DNA of 64,000 bases. It comes from Allodiplogaster sudhausi. Lineage: Eukaryota > Nematoda > Chromadorea > Rhabditida > Diplogasteridae. The notes beneath the pieces were generated by a model that was not told the origin of the DNA, ran no database searches, and saw only the letters and a program-made list of their open reading frames with translations. The stretch lies in NCBI GenBank assembly GCA_945643635.1, contig CALZFC010000001.1, positions 5,409,501 to 5,473,500 of the forward strand. The letters run 5' to 3'. Position 1 is the first letter of the stretch; every line of letters begins with the position of its first letter. Shown here in pieces: positions 56,027-64,000 of this stretch. The position numbers and the translations under genes were made by a program.

Positions 56027-59000
56027 TTATATTCCCTGGACCCGAACGCATCTCGCGTAAATGAACTCGACTGCCAGAGTGAGAAGACCACTGAAGAGTC
56101 CGAGCGCAAGAGGAATGAAGAGGCCAGAGATGGAGACAATATCTTATAGTAAGAATACTTCAGATGCGTTGTATGTACCTATATTAAATTTTTTTCCCAA
56201 AGTAAGGTAAATGTTATATTTATTTACGTCTATATATGTACGTATGGAGAAAACGAACAAAGCGCAAGCCTTTTTATAATGTAAACCATATATAGCCGCT
56301 TCGGCTGAATTGTGGTGATGTCGAAAAGGAAAAGTGCATTAAATGTATAAAAGTGTGTTCAAACCGACGGCTCGTTGTGTGCCGTCCTTTCGTGGCTGTT
56401 CCGTGCAATTCTTGAAGGTACGGCTGTATGGCTGAGCACGCGTGTACTTTTCGAAGAGATATCTCAGAAAGTCGTCGTGAATTCGGAGCTGCGCGTCGAA
56501 TCGTTCAAAGACCTCCCGAGAGCTTTTCGCGAAGAGCAGATGCGTCGAAAGGGATGGAAGACATGAACACAATCCATAAAGAACAAAATCAGATAGATCT
56601 ACACAACCAAATAATCCCTTTACAGAATGCGGACGGGCGAATTTGAACGAATCTTTCAGAATTCTATGATTTACTATTTTACATTAATCGCTCCGAGAGT
56701 TCATTTCTATCAGAAGTCATCATGGTCATAAAATGAACGTAGGAAGCTAAGCTAAGCAAACGAGCGAATGGTTGGTTGGAATGTGCAACAGAAGAAGAAG
56801 AAGAAGAAACCATCGTCTAGAAAGAAAAGATTGCATCTGTCCAGCGCAATGAAATAGCCGCTGGCATCAATTTGTGATTCGTACATATAGCCCTCATTCT
56901 CGACGATATCGAGCATTCCTTCGATCGTCCATTCTACGAGCTTAAAGCAACTGGTGAAAATGCCTGGACAAGTTAGACAATGACGGGTCAGGTTACGCAA
57001 TTCGAAAGTACGCACGGGCGGATGCTCTTCGAGCGCTCGATTAAGTCCTACAAGTTGTGGATCCGACGATGTCTTCATATATTTTGACAGACTGAAAATG
57101 GAAGACTTTTGATAAAGGCAACGTTCTTATTCCAGTAATGCACGGGTGTTATTTCTTGCTATTGTACGGCTTATTGACGCCTTAAATACTGGGAAGCGAA
57201 ATTCACCGAAAAATAAGATGAAAATTTCAAATTGCTGCGGCACTACTCACTCTCATACGTGCGCTATTTTCACCCGGCGGGAGTCTGCGACCGGCGAACT
57301 AGCGCACGATAATGAGCACCTACTCCCAAGTTGAATGAGGCAATTCGTACCGTCATTAAATATTGTTTTTCGATCCTTTAACTGACATTTCAAATGTCGA
57401 TGAAACGAATGTGTAACGGTGTGAGGCTATGAGTGCGGTGGCCTCTTCGAGTGTACTGAAGGGTTGCCAAGACTGCACGGAGACGAGCGAAGCGACCGTG
57501 TGGCCGGCAATTAGACTCGCGAGAATGACAGCGAATAACAGCGAGAACAACACGTTCACAAGGCTTCCTGTAAGTCCACGCTACTTTTTGGCATCGGTTG
57601 GAATAGATTGGAAATTACATCAGTATGTACTTATTCTATCTTGGCATTTATATTTGCCTCCAATTCTACCTGAAATTCCTGGCTCGACTTAAGACTCGTA
57701 GTAGTCAGCCTTGCCAAACTGCTGCCTGAGCGTCGCCCAGACTCCCCGTGCCAGCTGCAACCCAGTTACTTAGGAATTCTCCTTAGGTTACCTATGTACA
57801 TACATACCGTTGTGGTGAGAGGTGCTTGAACTCTCCGGTGATGAACGATCGTTTGCGAGAGAGTGTGCGCCAAAAGAATACAGATGATCGACAGCCAAAC
57901 GTCTGGCGAAAACACCTAGGAGAATATTAAAATCTTAATAGAAACAACTCAATACTACTCCCTTATTGTGTCCTTCCCAAAGAGGAGCATACAACAAAAT
58001 ATGAAGACGCGGCGAGACGGAAGAGATTTTATTGAATTGAAGAGGGGAGGGAGAAGAGCGCACATTGAAGAGAAAGACAGGAAGGAGATCGCCAATTAGA
58101 AGCTTATATATGTAGTATATACATACTTTATGAAAATGGCTAGACTTACATAGGCAAGTATTCTAATTAGAACAATAGCGTTAATCTAGCAATTCTACGT
58201 GATTCATGAAAAATTAAGATATCAGGACTTAGTCACGTACAAAGCGTTACTTCCCGTCTTTCATCAACTTTTTCCATCCCTCTCACTATCAGGACTGCCT
58301 CGAGCGTCTGCTTCCTCACGTCATGCTTGTAGCGAGCCACGAGCGTAATCTTTGACTAAAACTGGACAAACTCTATCTTGGAATTTTTGTATACGATTAA
58401 ATGATTTGTCGCTCGAATAATTTCTTTCGGTTACCTCCGAAACTGAAAAGACTCATCCCTTGGAATCCCGGTCTAATCTGTCGCATTGGTTGCATCTCAG
58501 AATTAATAGGCGAACATTAAATCTTCCTAATGTTTGTAACGTGTTCGGAATACCTGTTTGCAACATTAGCATTTTCTCACAGTGTTAGCATACTTTTAAA
58601 ACAAAAAAAATAGTATTTTTTTGTTCACAAAAAAAAGAATGGAACCCTGCACGAGTTTTCACTGACCATATGCAGTGATGCATTAGATCGTCCTCACGCT
58701 GATAGAAGAGGCAGACGGTGTCGACGGTGCCCGACGCGATTGCCGACAACGGGCCCGTCCATGTGCCGTTCTCAAACATTTTTGAGATATAATAATTATG
58801 AACAATTATATGATAAAACGTAATATTAGAATAAGAAGTGATGAAACACCGGCAGTAGAGTGCCAAAATCAAATGCCGAACTGTTGCCGGTGTCTACGAG
58901 GCTTGGAACGATCGTCAGGTTCGCTGCCGCTGCCATATAGCCAACTATCTGAAGAAGCAACGCTTCAACGTTTACTAATGAAATGTTGCAAACAAATGTA

Positions 59001-59310
59001 ATTATGTTCAGATTCTATATCTACATGTACTGGAAATGTTGATAACTACTGCAAAAAAAAGAAATAAAATTACTACACTATCCTCATTGCACCAGCCGGG
59101 CACCGGACACTTCATGGAGGGCGAGAATTGAGGAAAGGGTTCGCATTCTCCGTTTGACTCTGGTATGCTTCGTGTGAAACCGACACGAATATGCATAGTA
59201 TTCACGAGCAATGTGTCTAGTGGATCTGAATTGTCTTGTAAGTTTTGACCTGTTCTGTTCTTCGGTAAAGAAATGAAAGAACAAAAAAAAAGACTTCTAA
59301 TATCCGAAAC
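56027..59310 (-). pseudogene. P8: type G receptor pseudogene
   Basis: All exons are recognisable: A about 59310-59090 (MHIRVGFTRSIPESNGECEP), B about 58947-58852, C about 58778-58668, D about 58366-58298, E about 57918-57811, F about 57755-57671, G about 57557-57377 (LLFAVILASLIAGHTVASLV), H about 57090, I about 56945-56815, J about 56555-56367, K to TAA 56027 (ISGLFIPLALGLFSGLLTLA). Lesions: a 19-nt deletion at the end of C; TAC to TAA in F (ADYYES*VEP); and the acceptor of J changed from TTCAG to TTCAT. The MITE at 57.2 kb lies in intron G-H, the intron that also holds insertions in P5. It is followed downstream by the P8/P9 shared segment. Confidence 0.8.
57205..57382. mobile_element. MITE, TTAAAGGAGGGC family, decayed copy in P8
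   Basis: The interior (CAAATTGCTGCGGCACTACT, TGCGCTATTTTCACCCGGCG, GGCAATTCG) matches the 4.28-kb MITE throughout. The termini are eroded (TTTTCGATCCTTTAAC at the right). Confidence 0.65.
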
Positions 59311-59399
59311 GGTACTTTGATACACATCCATCCGTAAATGACAATTATTGCATTTGAAATACTCGCCGAACAAGCAGTAAGTAGAATAAGATTTTCACG

Positions 59400-60490
59400 T
59401 TCCATCCATCTCAGAATTATTCACGGGGCCAACCTCTCTTTCTCCCTCTGTCTATTTCTACTTTTGACTCTTCCGTCTTGGCAAGCTTGTTTGCCTTATT
59501 GAACATTTCCCACCTGGAAGCGTCCATGTCATGTGCAACACGATTTATATTTTTTGCAAATATGTACAGTATACTAGTTTTTCGAATTTTATCGTTTTCT
59601 CGCATGTTGCGCGCTTATCCTAAATATGCGAAAATTTGAAATTGCACTGCTAAAGTGGAGGGGTGGGCAAACTCAAACTAATGAGACTACTGGACTGCTA
59701 ACAATAGCATCTGATTCGCTCTCAATTAGCAGCTACTACGCACTAGAAAACTTTCATAGCAATGCAAAATGCGCGTAAGAGAAGTGCTAAAGTGAAAGGG
59801 TTGGCGTGCAGATTTACAGTTAGCAGATATGTATGTACATACTATTGAATTGCGTAGCAGATGCGTTCCTTTTTCCCGAGAACGCACTTTTACTGGAAAT
59901 CGTAACGTGTCTTTTATTGTTCGGGTTGACAGCGCTGAGAAGATTGTAAATAGGATTTCATTAAAATGACATTATATTAACAATTCGCTGTCACTATTAT
60001 TCGTTTTCAGGGTTCCTCATTTTAGGCCTATCGGGCGTCCTCCCACCTTTTTCGAAGCAGCAAAGTCTAGATTTAGCTAGTTCCCGAGAGGAGAAGAAAC
60101 CCGTTAAAAAGACAATAATTTTTAGAGCAGAAAAATCTGTAGCCCGTGCATTGATACATACATGGGTGTAAATGAAAAAAATATGTGTAAATGAAAAAAA
60201 TATTTCTTCTGAAACACCCGCCAAACATTCCGTAAGCGGAGCGGTGTTTGCATTTGGAAATGTTCATACATCCATATGTATGTACATACATATGCATATA
60301 ATTCAGAGCATTCTTCTGTTTTATGTTCCCTCCGTCTCACTACTCTCGAGGGGGCCAACCTCTCTCAGTCTCTTCCTTTATTTTCTACTCTTCCCTATTG
60401 CCAACCTTGTTTGTCTTATTGAATAGTTCCTACCTGAAAGGATTTATGTAATGCGCAACTCGATACAATTTTTTTTTCAAATGCACTTTA
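59400..60490. other. Two copies of the receptor upstream block
   Basis: About 59420-59545 and 60240-60480 both carry the pyrimidine-rich block with GTTTGCCTTATTGAA or GTTTGTCTTATTGAA and a CCACCTGGAAGCG or CTACCTGAAAGGA word. The first is the upstream block of P8. The second has no intact receptor attached and marks a lost copy. Confidence 0.5.
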
Positions 60491-61042
60491 CCCCTGGTCG
60501 GACGTCTGCAAATTTAGTTATATCATGTGTAAATTTTTAAATTGTTGCGCATTTAATCTGTCCAAAGTTTGCAACATGTTCGAAACAATCTTGTTTCAAA
60601 CATGTTCGCAATAGAAGAATTGACAATTCGCAAGCCTATCTTAATACACATGAGTTCCAAACATGTATCCAGCTTGTGATCACTTCCTATTTCGAACTTC
60701 TGAAGTGGTCACTTGGTCAGAACAAACACGAAAATGGAGAGACAACGCAAAGATGGAGACGCAGGTTGTGACGAGCAAAAGCTGCTCCGGTGTGCTTTTG
60801 TTCGTCACCAACGAAATAGCAATAGCACAGGGCAGAAAATCGCCACTCGTTGCCAGCATCTCATTCTTACCCCTCGTGTCTAATTTTGCGGTGGACTCTA
60901 GTTCTGAGCCCCATGCTAATTATTATCCCATGTCAGCACTGTTGGCTTACTCACTCACTGAACAAATCTGTTAAAAGTTGCATCTCTCTCGAGCGGTAAG
61001 GCAAAGATTGTCTGCAACCTCATCGCCTCATTCCCCAAGCAG

Positions 61043-61130
61043 AGCCGTGGTCTAGTGGATACCGTGATTATTACTTGTTTGCAAGTGAAAGGTTCGAATT
61101 CCTTTGCGGAAAAAAAACATTTCCGGAGAT
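61043..61130 (+). repeat. tRNA-derived SINE head or tRNA pseudogene
   Basis: TGGTCTAGTGG (box A type) is followed about 40 bases later by GGTTCGAATTCC (box B with one extra T) and then an A-run. The anticodon arm does not close as a 5-bp stem with a 7-base loop and the T loop is too long, so it is not a functional tRNA. A tRNA-derived short interspersed element is the best explanation. Confidence 0.4.
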
Positions 61131-61589
61131 TTGGTTGAATGTGGTGAGCTCACATGTCTCCAGATTATTCTCAGACTGTGACAGCAACGCCAATGTTGCG
61201 AACAAGTTCCAAACATGTTTAAAACATATGTAGTACATATATATACACAACCAAAATGTTGCTACCTCTGTATGAAATTAGACACAATGTTCGTTCATAA
61301 TGGTGATGCGGAAGTTCATACATATGTATAAAGGAGACTTCGTGCTACACAGAACAATTAAAAAGAGTAATGACATTGAACGAATACTCTGCTGCGTCTA
61401 TTTCACGTTACGATGTATTATATGAGAAGTATTGCGTATTAGTAGTCAATATCTCCTACTGGCATGAGATAGTCTAGCGATTTATCATTATTTTTTATTT
61501 CTTTCAGAAAAGCAAGACGAACTAACCAGGAGAGCATGGCTGAATCAGAGTCTTTGGTTAGGCAATTCAAATGGCCGCCGTTGTCGTCT

Positions 61590-61690
61590 GTCTCCGCGAA
61601 TACGTCTCTTGTAGATGAGCTCGGCCGCCAGCGTGAGCAGTACACTGAAGACACCGGCCGCCTTCGGAATGAACAGACTCGAGATTGAGA
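61590..61690 (-). pseudogene. K2 relic: second M4 exon downstream of P9
   Basis: Minus-strand reading SSLFIPKAAGVFSVLLTLAA, then ELIYKRRIRG, matches M4. It lies about 200 bp beyond the stop of P9. The expected acceptor position reads TTTTGA rather than AG. Confidence 0.6.
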
Positions 61691-61749
61691 AGATATTCAA
61701 AAGAATGTCGTCATTATTATTTTTGTTACTTACTTGACTGTCACTTGAT

Positions 61750-62600
61750 GGTACATGTTTTATTTATACTAGACAACTTCGATAGAATGAGAAGTGGATA
61801 CTTTATGCAATGCAATGCTAATACAAATTCATATAATTTGGAAAAAATATTCCGTAGTTTTGATCTACAAACATCGGCCCTATTTTCCCTGGACCCGAAC
61901 GCATCTCGCGTAAGTGAACTCGACTGCCAAAGTGAGAAGACCACTGAAGAGTCCGAGCGCAAGAGGAATGAAGAGGCCAGAGATGGAGACAATATCTTAT
62001 AGTAAGAATACTTCAGATATGATGTGTATATAAAATGTTTTCGTCACAGTAATAAAAGTTTTAAGGTTATGTTTATTTGCGTCTTTATATGTCTGGAGAA
62101 AACGAACAAAGCGCAAGCCTTATTATAATGTATACCATATATGTACATATAGCCGCTTCTGCTGAATAGTGATGATGTCGAAAAGGAAAAGTGCATTAAA
62201 TGTATAAAAGTGTGTTCAAACCGACGGCGCGTTGTGTGGCATCCTTTCGCGGCTGTTCCGTGCAATTCTTGAAGGTACGACTGTATGGCTGGGCACGCGT
62301 GTACTTCTCGAACAGATGCCGCAGAAAGTCGTCGTGAAGTCGGAGCTGCGCGTCGAATCGCTCAAAGACCTCCCGAGAGCTTTTCGAGAAGAGCAGATGC
62401 GTCGAAAGGGATGGAAGACCTGAACATTGTTTGCTTCTCAATCCATAAAGCAGCTAATCAGGTCAATCAATCCTTAAACCAAATATTCCGTTTACAGAAT
62501 GCATACGTGCGAGTTGAACAAGTCTTACAGCATTCCATGATTAACTCGTTTGTATTAATCTTTTTGTTCGCTCTTTAAGTTACTCTCTAGCAGAAGTTGT
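61750..62600. repeat. Segmental duplicate of 55.89-56.72 kb
   Basis: The 3' ends of P8 and P9, including the intron between J and K and the downstream TGGATACTTTATGCAATGCA segment, are nearly the same. This is a recent duplication that did not include the 5' part of the gene. Confidence 0.8.
61880..62441 (-). pseudogene. P9: 3' fragment of a type G receptor (exons J and K)
   Basis: J (about 62425-62227) reads LPSLSTHLLFSKSSREVFER, then FDAQLRLHDDFLRHLFEKYT, and has a proper TTCAG acceptor and GT donor. K (about 61995-61880) reads DIVSISGLFIPLALGLFSGL, then LTLAVEFTYAR, and ends TAG. Exons A to I are absent to the right, where only GA-rich repeats follow. Both exons are intact, but without the rest they cannot encode a channel. 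Confidence 0.75.
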
Positions 62601-62974
62601 GAAGGTCATAAAAATTATGGCTACTGCAAACGTTCAGAAGCACAAATTTGGAACACAGAAGTACACTCAAACCAAATCCTTTCCCATCAAATTACAGTGT
62701 CAAGGATTAATTCCCACACTGTATGTTTTCTAGTCTTCTTCAATTGATTTGAAAGCATTGCTTCAACCTTTCGTTGACTGTCTCCTTCAAGCATTATTCG
62801 TTTTGATTAGTATGGGATGATTTTTTTCAAGAACACTTAATATTAGCTGGCAATCAGCCAGTTGCCTCATATATGTATGTATATGCATTCAAGAATTGTC
62901 TGCTGCAAATTAAGCCTTACTCGATGTAGCGAGTCGACCAAATTCGGTGTCGGTCCACGCAGCTGTCTTCCAGG

Positions 62975-63125
62975 GGTAGAGAGAGAAAGAGAGAGAGAGC
63001 AAGAAAGGGAGAAGGAAAGAGAGAGAATCAAAATACATTGGGCGAATAATCGAAAAAGAGTGTGAGTTCGAGTTAGGGTATGATAGTGAGAGGGAGGGAG
63101 AGATAGGGAGAGGGAGAGAGATGAG
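62975..63125. repeat. GA-rich microsatellite tract
   Basis: Long impure GAGA tract. It gives long open frames on both strands but no protein. Confidence 0.9.
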
Positions 63126-63129
63126 AAGA

Positions 63130-63595
63130 GACGCGTTCATACATCGTGCGCCCTGACTACATAGAGTTTTCCCTCAGTATTATGGGTGAAAATATGAAAA
63201 TTCACATCGCTCAAAGGCAAATTGTAGCTCCCAAATGCACCCTTAAGGGTCCGAAAATTGGGACCCCTACTAGGCATTTGGAATGGCCAAGGGGTACTGA
63301 GCTACTTTTATGTTGGAAATAAACTCTAAAAATTAATCATATTCCATGTTTGACTGAGATAATGAGTGAAAGTGATTGGAAATGTTTTGGCAAAAGGCGA
63401 GTAATTTTTAAACATTGCGGTGTCCAACTGGCATGAGATCATGAGGCATGGCGTCTATTTTGAATGCCGAGGCTTAGTGAATTATCACTGATCTCTTTTC
63501 GTGCGCAATAATAATACAATGCAGAAATACGAGGAGTCTGTGACTCGGCTATGGTGAGTCATACTCGACAATGAGACACAATAAAAAATTGCTGT
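63130..63595. other. No gene seen
   Basis: Intergenic sequence. The AATACAATGCAGAAATACGA-type words before 63600 resemble the flank of the K2 relics at 38.05 and 42.37 kb, so this is receptor downstream flank. Confidence 0.4.
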
Positions 63596-63599
63596 CATT

Positions 63600-63712
63600 A
63601 TTGTCCGCGAATACTTCTCGTGTAAACGATCTCGGCCATCAGTGTGAGCAGGCCACTGAAGAGGCCGGCCACCATCGGAATGAAGAGACTCGAGATTGAG
63701 AAGATCTAAAAG
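63600..63712 (-). pseudogene. K2-type M4 exon near the right edge
   Basis: Minus-strand reading SSLFIPMVAGLFSGLLTLMA, then EIVYTRSIRGQ and a stop, matches M4. A TTTTAG acceptor is present here, but the two bases needed to keep the phase of exon J are missing, so it would shift frame. It may belong to another receptor copy beyond the window. Confidence 0.55.
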
Positions 63713-63832
63713 AATCTTGATTTTTACTTGATTTAACTGACATGATTGTTATTTGTAACATAACTTTTAACGACTATATTGTGCTGTGGTGATTTTATGT
63801 TAATATTATTTATAAAGTATTAATATTAATAA

Positions 63833-63990
63833 TATGAACTGGAATTGAGCGTCGAATGCGTAATTTCGTGCGGTTTCCGCTATTCGAGAACCTGTTTCGA
63901 CCTCGGTGATAACGCAGGTGATTTCGAAAATATGTAGACGTACTCAGCGTACAATTCCAATTCATATTATTTATCTGTATTAATATTATT
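63833..63990. repeat. Small palindromic element at the window edge
   Basis: AATATGAACTGGAATTG near 63833 is complementary with one gap to CAATTCCAATTCATATT near 63951. The flanking TTAATATTAAT is also mirrored. Non-coding; probably a MITE. Confidence 0.6.
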
Positions 63991-64000
63991 AATGAAATGA

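Noticed and set aside
60663..60974. 103-codon open frame on the plus strand
   Set aside because: No homology, no signal or domain, and composition like the surrounding non-coding DNA.
61043..61116. Functional tRNA gene
   Set aside because: The T loop has an extra base, and the anticodon and acceptor stems do not close, so I list it only as a SINE or pseudogene candidate.
62862..63140. Open frames in the GA-rich tract on both strands
   Set aside because: They are low-complexity translations of a microsatellite.
61590..63712. K2 exons as mutually exclusive alternative last exons
   Set aside because: Three of the four lack an AG acceptor, one has a stop, and the fourth would shift frame, so regulated alternative use is unlikely as they stand.

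Overview
The window is eukaryotic, from an invertebrate animal. Genes are split into many short exons with GT/AG introns, acceptors often read TTTTCAG or TTTGCAG, and intergenic DNA is rich in (GA)n, (TA)n and ATGTATGTACATAC-type repeats. A nematode is the most plausible source: the acceptor style and the decayed CR1/Jockey-like LINE fit one. I cannot name the species. No bacterial genes are present. All exon boundaries below were read by eye from the raw sequence.

The main content is a cluster of ionotropic-glutamate-receptor-like (iGluR/IR-like) channel genes without an amino-terminal domain. Their order is ligand-binding lobe S1, M1, a pore-like loop, M3, S2, M4. There are two subfamilies. 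Type G starts S1 with RVGFT.SIPESN, has 11 recognisable exons (called A to K here) and ends in an M4 of the kind GLFIPLAAGLFSGLLTLAVE. Type M starts with FR.G.YGD.EV..ERN.. and ends in an MSF..ELIPIFLPLLGLSL M4.

Layout: G1 (+, 347-3439), M1 (-, 3908-6255), a small Gly/Trp-rich peptide (-, about 7.7-7.95 kb), M2 (-, 10583-12830), G2 (+, 13715-17186), an unrelated frameshifted gene (+, about 17.9-19.45 kb), a minisatellite (20.3-20.8 kb) and a dead LINE (21.9-25.27 kb). Then comes a head-to-tail minus-strand array of type G copies: P3 (25.3-26.3 kb), P4 (27.3-31.26 kb), P5 (31.99-37.35 kb), P6 (38.56-41.83 kb) and P7 (42.87-45.94 kb). A 10-kb interruption holds repeats, a candidate small secreted peptide and M3 (51.06-54.08 kb). 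P8 (56.03-59.3 kb) and a partial copy P9 (61.88-62.44 kb) follow.

Only G1 and P5 look open through every exon I could trace. G2 is open but has a GC rather than GT donor after exon C. P3, P4, P6, P7, P8 and P9 each carry different lesions (indels, stops, deletions, element insertions). M1 has an in-frame stop, M2 a 13-bp duplication and M3 a truncated S1. This is a birth-and-death chemoreceptor-type cluster, and no first exon with a convincing signal peptide was identified for any copy.

Mobile DNA has shaped the array. Three 1.4-1.7 kb foldback elements sit inside copies P4, P5 and P6. They share a central core although much of their arms differs. A short TTAAAGGAGGGC-ended MITE family occurs at 4.28, 8.09, 8.93, 34.94, 51.4 and 57.2 kb. 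A 477-bp near-perfect palindrome lies in the last intron of G2. A conserved block lies upstream of exon A in most minus-strand copies, and relic M4 exons (K2) lie downstream of several copies. Both are useful for reconstructing the duplication unit.
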